This document shows, in pieces, positions 13,316 to 20,644 of a stretch of DNA of 20,644 bases. A program made the position numbers and the translations under genes. The notes below the pieces were generated by a model, which was not told the origin of the DNA, ran no database searches, and worked only from the letters and a program-made list of their open reading frames with translations. This stretch comes from Bryobacterales bacterium (GTDB lineage: Bacteria > Acidobacteriota > Terriglobia > Bryobacterales > Bryobacteraceae): NCBI GenBank assembly GCA_009697495.1, contig SHUN01000003.1, positions 1 through 20,644 of the forward strand, given 5' to 3'. Positions within the stretch are counted from its first letter, which is position 1; each line of letters opens with the position of its first letter.

Positions 13316-16300
13316 ATGCGTGCTGGCTTGTTGTTTACCGTATGTGCTTCAGTTATTTGGGCACAGTCGTTTACAGGATCGGTATTGGGGACCGTTCGCG
13401 ACGCCAGCGGGGCCTTGGTACCCGGCGCCAAAGTTGCTGTAACCAACGTCGACACCAACTTGCGTGCGCAGGAGACTTCGGGCGCGGATGGATTCTATCG
13501 CGCGAACAGCCTCCCGCCGGGTAATTACCGGGTAGAGGTCGTCGCATCGGGATTCAAGAAGGCTGTCCGCGAAGGATTGAACCTCCAGATCACACAGCAA
13601 TTACAAGTTGACATCGGACTCACCATCGGGGAAGTTGTCGATTCGATCATGGTCACCGCCGACGCCGTCGCCCTGGAGACCAGCACGAGTTCCATTGGCA
13701 AAGTCGTCGAGAACCGCCGCATCGTGAATCTGCCGCTCAACACGCGTAATGTCTACTCACTCATCTATCTCACTCCCGGCGTCTCCGGCACGATTGGCAA
13801 CAGCTACGGAGAGATGCGTTATTCGGTCAACGGCGCGCGGGCCCGCATGATGGATACGCTGATCGACGGCGTTACCGCGTCCCACTCTACCGTCAACGGG
13901 CTCTCCGGCGGTATTTCCGTCTTCCCATCCGTCGACGCGATTGAAGAGTTTAAAGTGATGGGCTCCAATTATTCAGCGGAATACGGTCGATCCATGGGCA
14001 GCGTCCTTAACGTCGTCTTCAAAAGCGGGACCAATGCGCTCCATGGCAGCGCGTACGAGTTTTTGCGCAACTCCGTCCTCGACGCCAATAACTTTTTCGA
14101 CAACCGCCTTGGCCGGACGCTCACCAGCTTCAAGCGCAGTCAGTTCGGTTACGTCCTGCAGGGACCCATTAAGAAAGACAAGCTGTTCTTCATGACCAGC
14201 TTTGAGGGCCTCCGATCGCGCAGTTTCGCCCGCCGCGTGTTCACGACACCGACTGACCTCGAACGCCAGGGGAACTTCTCCCAGACGTTTAATATCGTCG
14301 CCAACCAACCGGCGCTCATCCAGATGTTCGACCCCTTCTCCACCCGCGCCAACCCCGCCGGCGGCTCCATCCGCGATGCGTTTGCCGGCAACGTAATCCC
14401 CGCAAGCCGCTTTGACCCTGTCGCGCAGAACGTCATCAAATACTTCCCCAGGGCCAACACCCCCGGGGCCGCCATAACGAATCAGAATAACTATGTCGCC
14501 AGCGGCTCCGGTCAGAACAACATCACACAGCACGACTACCGCGTCGATTACCAGATAAACGACCGGCAGCGAGTTTTCGGCCGCTACTCCACGCGGATCA
14601 ATGACTCCGTGCTGCTGAAAAGCTTCCCCGACGACCTGACCATTGCTGAGGGTCGAATTGTCGAAGAGGATCACGTGCATGGCGGCGTGGCCGATTACAC
14701 AAACACGATCAGCGGATCCACCATTCTGAACGTCCGTCTCGGCTACGCCCGCACGCTTTACGTTTACAACAACCAGAGCATCGGCTTCAAACCGTCCTCG
14801 CTCGGCTTTCCAGCCGGTTACGATATCGGACCCGACTTCCAGCTCTTTCCGGGTTTCGCCGCCAGCGGTTACGTCGGCCTCGGCAGTGGCGATCATCGCC
14901 GCAACGCCTTTATGAGCCACACCACGCTCGCCAATCTCACCAAGATCATTGGCCGCCACTCCATCAAGACCGGTTTTGAGGGCCGCCTGCTCCGCGTCAA
15001 TACCAACGAAGCACGCTCGGCCGGCGACTTCAGCTTCGGCGCCGGCATGACCCAGGGACCGAATCCGAACCAGGCCTCGGCTGTGGCTGGGAATGGCCTC
15101 GCCTCACTCCTGCTCGGCGCCGGTTCCGGTGGTTCGCTCATTCAAAACTTCAAAAACGTCGCCACCCAGAGCTTCTACTACGCCGGCTATTTCCAGGACG
15201 ATTGGCGCATCAATTCCAGGCTCACGCTCAATCTCGGTCTCCGCTGGGACATCGACACGCCGCGGTCTGAACGGTTCAACCGCACGAACTATTTCGACCC
15301 GAACATCGCCTCCCCGCTGGCGAACGTCGTCCCTGGCTTGAAGGGCGGATTGGTCTTTGTCGGGGTAAACGGGCAGCCGCGCACGCAGTTTCCACGCGAT
15401 CTGAATAACTTCGCCCCGCGTTTCGGCTTCGCCTATCAGATCGACAAAAAGACGGTTTTTCGCGCCGGTTACGGCCATTTGTACGGCGCCGGGTTCCAAG
15501 CCGCGGCCGGCACCATCGGCACGCAGGGCTTCCGTACGGACAACATCTGGGTCGCCTCGGTCGACGGGATCCGCCCCACAAATCTGCTGAGCAATCCCTA
15601 CCCCAATGGCTTCGCCCAGCCTCCGAAAGCTTCAAATGGACTTTTGACGCAGGTTGGATCCACCATCGAAGCCGCCACGCAGGACATGCTGACAAACTGG
15701 AACCGGCAAATTAACGCCAACATCCAGCGCGAACTTCCAGGCGGGTTTCAATTGGAAGTGGCTTATGTGCATACTCGCGGCTACCATCTCTTTCGAAACA
15801 CGGAGGGCGGGCTGACTTTGAATCAACTTCCGAAGGCGGCCATGGCCCTCGGCGCGACGCTGAATGACTCAGTGAACAATCCCTTTTTCGGCACGCCCGG
15901 CGGCCTTGGGCTACTCGCCGGCCGCACGGTCCGCCGCGCGCAAATACTCCGTCCCTATCCGCAGTTCGACACCATCACGCCCATTTATTCCAGCGGCGGC
16001 AGCAACTTCTACCATGCGCTCCAGTCCACGATCACCAAACGATTCAGCAAAGGACTCATGCTGGAGGGCAGCTACACGTGGGCCAAGAATATGGACGAAG
16101 GCGAAAGCCATCAGGACAGCTACAATCAGCGCGATGACCGCGCGCTTTCGTCCATCGATCTGAAGCACCGGTTCGTGATGAGCTATATCTACGAACTGCC
16201 CTTCGGCCGCAATCGAAACTTCGGATCGGATTGGTCGCGGCTCGTCGACCTTGCTATCGGCCAATGGCAGATGAACGGTATCACGACTTATTCCAGCGGC

Positions 16301-16723
16301 GTGCCGCTTGGCCCGTCGGCATCGAACACAGCGGGCATTTTCAACTCCTCCATCCGCGCCAATAATAACGGCCGCAGCCCGCTACTGAGCGGCAAAGTCG
16401 ACCAGCGGCTGGAGCGGTATTACGACACTACTGTGTTCACACAGCCCATCGCCTTCACGTTTGGCAACGCCTCGCAGCGATACAACGCACTCCGCGCCGA
16501 CATTTCTCAGAACTATGATCTATCGCTGTTCAAGGACTTTTTGATCAAGCAGCGGGAGGCCGGGAACCTACGCGCCCAGTTCCGCGCCGAAGCATTGAAC
16601 GCGTTCAACACGCCCCGATTCGGAAATCCGAACACGAGTGTGACATCCTCCGCCAGGGGGACGATCAACTCGCAGGCCAACTCGCCGCGTCAGATCCAGA
16701 TGGGGCTGAAAATACTTTGGTAG
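13316..16723 (+). CDS. TonB-dependent receptor, Oar-like, with carboxypeptidase-regulatory domain
   Basis: A 1135-residue outer-membrane receptor. After a signal peptide (MRAGLLFTVCASVIWAQ) comes a CarboxypepD_reg-like beta-sandwich at about 18-95 ('GTVRDASGALVPGAKVAVTN' and 'SLPPGNYRVEVVASGFKK'). A plug domain follows ('NLPLNTRNVYSLIYLTPGV', 'YSVNGARARMMDTLIDGV', 'EFKVMGSNYSAEYGRSMG'), then a long beta-barrel ending in 'QIQMGLKILW' with a terminal aromatic residue. The layout matches Oar-type receptors expanded in Acidobacteriota, thought to import large substrates such as glycans or peptides with TonB-ExbBD energy; no TonB box is obvious. GGGAGG (13301-13306) lies nine bases before this ATG; an ATG at 13292 is possible but less well placed. 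No SusD-like partner follows; a tRNA gene on the other strand lies 10 bp downstream. Confidence 0.93.
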   Translation: MRAGLLFTVCASVIWAQSFTGSVLGTVRDASGALVPGAKVAVTNVDTNLRAQETSGADGFYRANSLPPGNYRVEVVASGFKKAVREGLNLQITQQLQVDIGLTIGEVVDSIMVTADAVALETSTSSIGKVVENRRIVNLPLNTRNVYSLIYLTPGVSGTIGNSYGEMRYSVNGARARMMDTLIDGVTASHSTVNGLSGGISVFPSVDAIEEFKVMGSNYSAEYGRSMGSVLNVVFKSGTNALHGSAYEFLRNSVLDANNFFDNRLGRTLTSFKRSQFGYVLQGPIKKDKLFFMTSFEGLRSRSFARRVFTTPTDLERQGNFSQTFNIVANQPALIQMFDPFSTRANPAGGSIRDAFAGNVIPASRFDPVAQNVIKYFPRANTPGAAITNQNNYVASGSGQNNITQHDYRVDYQINDRQRVFGRYSTRINDSVLLKSFPDDLTIAEGRIVEEDHVHGGVADYTNTISGSTILNVRLGYARTLYVYNNQSIGFKPSSLGFPAGYDIGPDFQLFPGFAASGYVGLGSGDHRRNAFMSHTTLANLTKIIGRHSIKTGFEGRLLRVNTNEARSAGDFSFGAGMTQGPNPNQASAVAGNGLASLLLGAGSGGSLIQNFKNVATQSFYYAGYFQDDWRINSRLTLNLGLRWDIDTPRSERFNRTNYFDPNIASPLANVVPGLKGGLVFVGVNGQPRTQFPRDLNNFAPRFGFAYQIDKKTVFRAGYGHLYGAGFQAAAGTIGTQGFRTDNIWVASVDGIRPTNLLSNPYPNGFAQPPKASNGLLTQVGSTIEAATQDMLTNWNRQINANIQRELPGGFQLEVAYVHTRGYHLFRNTEGGLTLNQLPKAAMALGATLNDSVNNPFFGTPGGLGLLAGRTVRRAQILRPYPQFDTITPIYSSGGSNFYHALQSTITKRFSKGLMLEGSYTWAKNMDEGESHQDSYNQRDDRALSSIDLKHRFVMSYIYELPFGRNRNFGSDWSRLVDLAIGQWQMNGITTYSSGVPLGPSASNTAGIFNSSIRANNNGRSPLLSGKVDQRLERYYDTTVFTQPIAFTFGNASQRYNALRADISQNYDLSLFKDFLIKQREAGNLRAQFRAEALNAFNTPRFGNPNTSVTSSARGTINSQANSPRQIQMGLKILW

Positions 16724-16733
16724 CGGGAGGTGG

Positions 16734-16808
16734 TGGTAGCGCCAAGGGGATTCGAACCCCTATTAAAGCCTTGAGAGGGCTCCGTCCTAACCCTTAGACG
16801 ATGGCGCC
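16734..16808 (-). tRNA. tRNA-Glu (anticodon CTC), CCA encoded
   Basis: Read on the minus strand, a 75-nt cloverleaf forms. The acceptor arms GGCGCCA and TGGCGCT pair with a G-U at the first pair. The T arm is AGGGG-TTCGAAT-CCCCT, and the anticodon loop CTCTCAA sits between GAGCC and GGCTT, giving anticodon CTC (Glu). Discriminator A and CCA follow. The G1-U72 pair is unusual but acceptable. It stands alone and the neighbouring DNA shows no integrase, so I see no sign of an attachment site. Confidence 0.93.
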
Positions 16809-16857
16809 ACGAACTTCTCCCAATATATCACGCCGTCTGGATATACAATCAGATTCG
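16809..16857. promoter_or_regulatory. Divergent promoter region between tRNA-Glu and the FG-GAP gene
   Basis: These 49 bases must start both transcripts. Rightward, TATACA (16842-16847) lies ten bases before the ATG and there is no Shine-Dalgarno sequence, so the FG-GAP mRNA may be leaderless. Leftward, TTGTAT and TATATT about 15 bases apart precede the tRNA by a short leader. The two hexamer pairs overlap, so the transcripts could compete. Confidence 0.4.
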
Positions 16858-18000
16858 ATGCGCCTCACAATCCTCTTCCTGGCGGCCCTCGCCGCCTACT
16901 CGGCCGTCCGTCCCGCCGATGTGCCCTTTAAGAAGCTCCAACTCGATGCCGGCGCCAATGAAACCGCTGCGTTTGCCGACCTGAATGGCGATGGCAAACT
17001 CGACATCGTCAGCGGGGAAAACTGGTACGAGCAATCGAAGGTCAAGGGCGGCGACTGGAAGAAACACCACTTCCGCGAATTGGGCTATTTCAACAACTAT
17101 ATCGACGCGTTTAGCGACCTGCCGCTCGATGTCAACGGCGACGGTAAAATCGACATTGTCAGTTGCACGTGGTTCGGCAAGAAGATTTCCTGGTACCAGA
17201 ATCCCGGCAAGACCGGCGAGCCCTGGAAAGAGCATTTGATCGAGACCCAGTGGAACGTCGAGTTCATGTTCCTGGTCGATCTCAACAACGATGGAAAAGC
17301 GCAGGAACTCCTCCCGCAGTTTGGCGGCAAAGGCCCTACCACGTGGTACGAATTGAAGAACGGCGCCTTCGTCCGCCACATCGTTCATCCGGATAATTTC
17401 GGCCATGGCATTGGCGCCGGGGACATCAACAAGGACGGCCGCGCCGACATTCTAACGCCTAAGGGCTGGCTGGAATCCCCGGCCAATCCGGCGGAGACGA
17501 CGTGGAAACTCCATGCCGAATGGACTGCCAAGAAGCACACCGGGTTCCTGCATGTGGTCGATATTGACGGTGACGGCAAGAACGACGTTTTCTATCCGCA
17601 CGCCCACGATTACGGCATTTTTTGGTTGCGCCAGGATGGCGATGGGAAATGGACGGAGTTCAAGATAGACGACGCTTGGAGCCAGGCTCATGCTACTGCC
17701 TTCGTCGACATCAACGGCGACGGGCAGAAGGATTTCATCGCCGGGAAACGCTTCTGGGCGCACGATCATGACCCCGGCGCGCAGGAGCCGCTCGGAATCT
17801 ATTGGTATGAATGGCGGAAGACGGACAAAACGGTCGAATGGATACGCCACGTCATCGATTATTCCTCGTCGGCCGGCGCGGGCATGCAGATCGCCGTGGC
17901 CGATTTCGACGGCGACGGCGATCTGGATTTCGCCGTCGGCGGCAAGTCCGGCGCCTTTCTTTTTGAAAATACGTCTCCCCGAAAAGCTCCTGGAAAGTGA
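16858..18000 (+). CDS. Secreted FG-GAP/VCBS seven-repeat beta-propeller protein
   Basis: A 380-residue exported protein (signal MRLTILFLAALAAYSAVRPA). Seven calcium-loop repeats of the form D-x-N/D-x-D-G-x-x-D start at residues 41, 91, 141, 189, 235, 284 and 349 (for example DLNGDGKLD, DVNGDGKID, DFDGDGDLD); the third is degenerate after DLNNDGK. Spacing of about 45-65 residues fits a seven-bladed propeller. Such proteins bind Ca2+ and usually bind carbohydrate or protein partners outside the cell; conserved Trp-Tyr pairs ('SWYQNPG', 'TTWYE', 'IYWYEW') suggest a ligand face. A start at 16801 would begin inside the tRNA gene and is rejected. The TGA overlaps the GTG of the next gene (GTGA). 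I expect a role in polysaccharide handling, by inference. Confidence 0.88.
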   Translation: MRLTILFLAALAAYSAVRPADVPFKKLQLDAGANETAAFADLNGDGKLDIVSGENWYEQSKVKGGDWKKHHFRELGYFNNYIDAFSDLPLDVNGDGKIDIVSCTWFGKKISWYQNPGKTGEPWKEHLIETQWNVEFMFLVDLNNDGKAQELLPQFGGKGPTTWYELKNGAFVRHIVHPDNFGHGIGAGDINKDGRADILTPKGWLESPANPAETTWKLHAEWTAKKHTGFLHVVDIDGDGKNDVFYPHAHDYGIFWLRQDGDGKWTEFKIDDAWSQAHATAFVDINGDGQKDFIAGKRFWAHDHDPGAQEPLGIYWYEWRKTDKTVEWIRHVIDYSSSAGAGMQIAVADFDGDGDLDFAVGGKSGAFLFENTSPRKAPGK

Positions 18001-18434
18001 AGCGAATCCTGCTTCTGACCGGTGATGGCGGCGAAGGTTACGAGGCCGAGGTTGCCGCTCCGCCGCATCGCCGTTTGCACATGGTGATGCATGATTTCGA
18101 ACCCGGCTGGGGCACTTATGTAGAGCGCTCCGGCTACGGCGTCAATGCGGACGCGGCCATCGCCGATGTCACGGCCGAGGGCTTCGACGCGGTACTCATA
18201 CCTGGCGGACGCGCGCCTGCATATCTCGGTCAGGACGGACAGGTGTTGGGAATCGTTCGCGCCTTCGACAACCAGGGGAATGGCGGCCGGCAACAAGTCT
18301 GTACAGAGGTCGCGCTGGCGGGCGAGGAGTGGCAATCGGAACAGCCCGTCCGCGACGGCCGCATGGTCACCGCGCAGACCTGGGAATCGCACGCCGAGTT
18401 CTATCGCGAGATGATGGCATGCCTGGCGAGTTAG
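17997..18434 (+). CDS. DJ-1/PfpI-like protein lacking the catalytic Cys segment (probably degenerate)
   Basis: A 145-residue protein; intact relatives are about 190. Recognisable parts are 'MKRILLLTGDGGEGYEAEVAAP', 'HMVMHDFEPGWGTYVERSGYG', 'FDAVLIPGGRAPAYLGQDGQVL', 'TEVALAGEEWQ' and 'VRDGRMVTAQTWESHAEFYR'. Two blocks normally present are missing, both in frame: a helix after 'GDGGE' and the nucleophile elbow (A-x-C-H-G) that should follow 'VRAFDNQG'. The single remaining Cys region 'QQVCTE' does not fit the elbow. The family includes glyoxalases, chaperones and amidotransferase-like proteins that depend on that Cys, so activity is unlikely. The GTG start overlaps the FG-GAP stop, and the gene overlaps the next one by 16 bp, so reading may persist for translational coupling. 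Confidence 0.75.
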   Translation: MKRILLLTGDGGEGYEAEVAAPPHRRLHMVMHDFEPGWGTYVERSGYGVNADAAIADVTAEGFDAVLIPGGRAPAYLGQDGQVLGIVRAFDNQGNGGRQQVCTEVALAGEEWQSEQPVRDGRMVTAQTWESHAEFYREMMACLAS

Positions 18435-19261
18435 CCGCGCCACTCCATCCGGAAGTGGTTGCGATGATCGAGACGCAGCGCCTGGCGGGCGGCAAGCCCC
18501 GCTCGGAAATGACCGTGGAAGAGACGCGTCAGGCAATGCTGGCTGGGCGCGCATGGCAGTTGGATCCGCCGCCGAAGGTCGCCGTGCGCGATGCGATTGC
18601 CAACGGCGTCCCGGTCCGGCTTTACGGACCGGAAAGCGCTCAGGCACTCTTATTTCTGCATGGAGGCCGATTCTTCAGCGGGAATCTGGAATCGCATGAC
18701 CAGCCGCTGCGCATGTTGGCGGCGGCCTCGCGTCGCTTGGTTTGCGCGGTCGATTACCGCCTCGCGCCGGAGCATCGCCACCCGGCCGCGTTGGACGATA
18801 CGCTGGCCGCGGGCCGTTGGCTCGCCGGGCAGACGGACAAACTCGTGATCGGCGGCGACAGCGCCGGCGGCTACTTGGCGGCGGCGGTAGCATTGGAGCT
18901 TTCCCCGCGCTGGCAAATGTTGATTTATCCGATGCTCGATCCGAGCTGTGGCACAGAATCGTATGACGAGTTCTGGCGGGGTCCGTGGCCGAGCGGTGAG
19001 GATATGAAACGCGGTTGGGATCTGTACGGCGGCGAACTCATCAGCGCCGATCGGGGCGCATTCCCATCGACCCTTCTCGTGACCGCGGGAATTGACCCGC
19101 TCCGCGATGAGGCGCTGGACTTCGCGGCCGCGCTGCAAGCCCGCGGCACTTCCGTAGAAGCCCACCATTACGCCGACATGCACCACGGCTTCTTCGCCCA
19201 AACCAAGCTTAGCCGTTCGAGAGAACTAATCGCTATTTTGGCAGCCGCCCTGGCTCGCTGA
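18419..19261 (+). CDS. Alpha/beta hydrolase, HSL (GDXG) family esterase
   Basis: A 280-residue hormone-sensitive-lipase-like esterase. The oxyanion motif is HGGR (residues 81-84, instead of HGGG), the nucleophile is S148 in 'GGDSAGG', and the acid and base are D226 in 'AGIDPLRDEA' and H256 in 'MHHGFFA'. 'VDYRLAPEHRHPAALDD' is the standard family stretch. Enzymes of this type hydrolyse carboxyl esters of small acids. The start chosen (MPGELAAPLHPEVV) overlaps the PfpI-like gene by 16 bp and has GAG upstream; a longer start at 18329 adds Arg-rich residues from the other frame. The first 55 residues carry the usual cap helices ('MIETQRLAGGKP'). It ends the FG-GAP operon. Substrate unknown; a deacylase of plant-type glycans is possible. 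Confidence 0.88.
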   Translation: MPGELAAPLHPEVVAMIETQRLAGGKPRSEMTVEETRQAMLAGRAWQLDPPPKVAVRDAIANGVPVRLYGPESAQALLFLHGGRFFSGNLESHDQPLRMLAAASRRLVCAVDYRLAPEHRHPAALDDTLAAGRWLAGQTDKLVIGGDSAGGYLAAAVALELSPRWQMLIYPMLDPSCGTESYDEFWRGPWPSGEDMKRGWDLYGGELISADRGAFPSTLLVTAGIDPLRDEALDFAAALQARGTSVEAHHYADMHHGFFAQTKLSRSRELIAILAAALAR

Positions 19262-19539
19262 CGAGAAATTGCCACATCCGCGTAATGCAAGGTATTCCAA
19301 TCCGCGAGAAATGGGAGTATTCTGTAGTCGCGGCGTTGCGAGTCGGGATTGTGCGCCACGCAACGCGGTGAATGGCCCATCAGGAGGCAACACCAGCAAC
19401 TGCAGCCGGGGCAATTGCCCCACACAATGCGGTGGTTTCGGGATTATTTTCCGCGGATAGCCCCATACTCTGCCGGTCACGCCGATGTGGCATCGAACGT
19501 GCTTTAGATCAACTAATTGGATGACAGCGGGGAATTGCA
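19262..19539. other. Intergenic region with several short palindromes
   Basis: These 278 bases hold no credible gene. Three inverted repeats are visible: GCGTTGCG/CGCAACGC (19333-19340 and 19359-19366), the perfect palindrome GGGGCAATTGCCCC (19408-19421), and CGATG-TGG-CATCG (19483-19495). The first may end the esterase transcript. The end of the region carries the ribosome binding site (GGGGA, 19529-19533) of the next gene. I see no promoter I would defend. Confidence 0.5.
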
Positions 19540-20505
19540 ATGAGACTCGGGTTTGACGCGACGATCTGCCAGGATCTGGAACACAGCAGCCGCCTGGAAT
19601 GGCTGGAGACAAATGGGCTGGGCGGCTTCGCCAGCGGCACCGTGAGCGGCATCCACACGCGCCGTTATCACGGATTGCTCACGTCGGCGCTGCACCCGCC
19701 TGTTGGACGGATGTTGCTGGTGGCGAAATTTGAGGACACATTGATTGTCGACGGCCAGCGCGTGGAACTTTCCGCCAATCGTTACGATGGCGCGGTACAC
19801 CCGCAGGGGTATGAATATTTGCGCGAATTCAGGCTGGATCCGTTTCCAACGTGGGTTTATGAAATCGGCGATGTCCTCGTCGAGAAACGTATTTTCATGG
19901 TGCACGGGCAGGACGCCACGATTGTCGAATATGAAGTGAAGGGACTCTGCAAGAATTGTCATCTGGAGGTACGTCCGCTCATCGCCTACCGGGATTATCA
20001 TGCGACGACACACTCCAACGAATCCATTGATAAGGGTTTCGACTGGGAAGAGGAGGGGCTTGTTTCGGTGCAGCTTTACGACGGTTTGCCCCGCGTGTAC
20101 TTCGGCGCCGACTACAGCAACTGTGAGCCGACCGGTCACTCGTACCACCGTTTTGAATACGCCGAGGAAAAGGCTCGCGGCCTGGATTTTCAGGAGGATC
20201 TGTTCCAGCCTTTTGTGCTGCATTTCGAGCTGGCGCGCTCGCCAAAGGCCGTCGTTATTGTTTCGCGAGCGGGCATACCGGCTTATGAGGCCACGGCGCT
20301 TCGGGAGCGGGAGCGGCTGCGGCGCATGGCGCTGCGGCACCACGCCCCCATTGCCGAAACCTTCCTGGAGGACCTTGCCGAGGCCGCCGATCAATTCGTC
20401 GTCCGGCGCGGCGATGGGCATACGATCATTGCAGGCTATCCCTGGTTCGGCGATTGGGGCCGCGATACGATGATCGCCCTGCCCGGCTTGACCCTGATGA
20501 ACTAA
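19540..20505 (+). pseudogene. Glycogen debranching enzyme (amylo-alpha-1,6-glucosidase), truncated at the catalytic domain
   Basis: The 321 residues match the N-terminal domain of bacterial glycogen-debranching enzymes: 'EWLETNGLGGFASGTVSGIHTRRYHGLL', 'WVYEIGDVLVEKRIFMVHGQDATIVEY', and 'VRPLIAYRDYH'. They lead into 'FVVRRGDGHTIIAGYPWFGDWGRDTMIALPGLTL', the entry to the (alpha/alpha)6 catalytic barrel. Intact proteins continue for about 300 more residues; here the frame changes at 'GLTLMN' and stops at TAA (20503-20505). Everything after it is unrelated repeat-bearing DNA. A ribosome binding site (GGGGA) lies six bases before the ATG, so the fragment may be made, but it lacks nearly all of the catalytic domain. 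The likely cause is an insertion or rearrangement at about 20500; an assembly join is the alternative. The missing half is not in the window. Confidence 0.85.
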
Positions 20506-20519
20506 ACCGCTGCGCGGTA

Positions 20520-20535
20520 GGCGGACAGCCCCGAG
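20520..20535 (+). repeat. 16-bp dispersed word, copy 2
   Basis: GGCGGACAGCCCCGAG, identical to 10962-10977 and in the same orientation. It lies 15 bases after the premature stop of the debranching-enzyme gene, in keeping with a dispersed element whose arrival broke the gene. Confidence 0.5.
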
Positions 20536-20553
20536 CAATCCGGTAGCGCGGGA

Positions 20554-20589
20554 GAGAAGGTAGATTCCGGCGAGAAAGCAGATTCCGGC
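20554..20589 (+). repeat. Two-copy 18-bp tandem repeat
   Basis: Units 20554-20571 and 20572-20589 share 16 of 18 bases around AGATTCCGGC. Short repeats like this occur near transposase binding ends, but two copies are too few to say. Confidence 0.55.
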
Positions 20590-20644
20590 GAATCGGTTAA
20601 AGCAGGCTCACACTCAAGAAGGTTGTCAACAGCAACCGAATTGA

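Larger units (their letters stand above)
20506..20644. other. Repeat-bearing segment abutting the broken debranching-enzyme gene
   Basis: Directly after the stop is an inverted repeat, ACCGC-TGC-GCGGT (20506-20518). The 16-bp word shared with 10962-10977 follows at 20520-20535. Next is a two-copy 18-bp tandem repeat (20554-20571 and 20572-20589, 16 of 18 bases identical). One frame stays open from 20521 to the window end without a start codon and is not called as a gene. It could be the end of a mobile element. Confidence 0.45.

Noticed and set aside
13973..14959. A 328-codon minus-strand open frame inside the receptor gene
   Set aside because: Val/Gly/Ala/Glu-rich shadow of the receptor's C-ending codons; no recognisable domain.
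16734..16808. tRNA-Glu as an attachment site for an integrated element
   Set aside because: No integrase gene and no repeat of the tRNA 3' end was seen elsewhere in the window.
16801..16857. Longer start for the FG-GAP protein
   Set aside because: The ATG is inside the tRNA-Glu gene, and the added residues precede a normal signal peptide that begins at 16858.
19513..20538. A 341-codon minus-strand open frame opposite the debranching-enzyme gene
   Set aside because: The plus strand has clear debranching-enzyme motifs and a good ribosome binding site; the reverse product matches nothing.
20521..20644. Open frame reaching the window end as a partial gene
   Set aside because: It has no start codon, contains the dispersed word and tandem repeat, and its Ser/Glu/Lys-rich product resembles nothing.

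Overview
The window looks like a chromosomal segment of an Acidobacteriota bacterium, most likely of the Solibacter/Bryobacter type. This is an inference from gene content: a very large Oar-type TonB-dependent receptor with an N-terminal carboxypeptidase-regulatory domain, a DUF1501 protein, a sulfatase, a PEGA-domain protein, a seven-repeat FG-GAP protein, GC-rich DNA and many GTG starts. No rRNA or other taxonomic marker is present.

Left part (1-8615, minus strand). One long, tightly packed transcription unit runs leftwards: MBOAT acyltransferase -> two mini-ORFs made by tandem duplication -> SGNH-type protein 2 -> SGNH-type protein 1 -> acyl carrier protein -> KASIII-like protein with Ser in place of the catalytic Cys -> SAM methyltransferase -> exported enolase-superfamily dehydratase -> DUF1501 protein (cut by the window edge). 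Junctions are overlaps or short gaps (TGATG, ATGA, 1-40 bp). The MBOAT + carrier protein + SGNH set has the same parts as a Dlt system (DltB, DltC, DltD), but the adenylating enzyme DltA is absent and a Ser-KASIII sits in its place. I infer a carrier-protein-dependent O-acylation system for an exported glycan or similar acceptor. This is the most interesting part of the window.

Middle (8616-13250). A plus-strand sulfatase diverges from the MBOAT unit and converges on a PEGA-domain protein. Next come a minus-strand pair (a small conserved-looking unknown and a YggX-type Fe(II)-trafficking protein), a decayed plus-strand secreted-protein gene with one stop and one frameshift, and a DUF72 protein with a good promoter and ribosome binding site.

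Right part (13251-20644). The giant TonB-dependent receptor is followed by a minus-strand tRNA-Glu(CTC). The tRNA shares a short divergent promoter region with a plus-strand operon: FG-GAP protein, a DJ-1/PfpI-like protein that has lost its Cys motif, and an alpha/beta hydrolase, all overlapping. After a 278-bp gap rich in short palindromes comes a glycogen-debranching-enzyme gene that stops at the beginning of its catalytic domain. The break runs into repeat-containing DNA that shares a 16-bp word with the 10.9-kb intergenic region.
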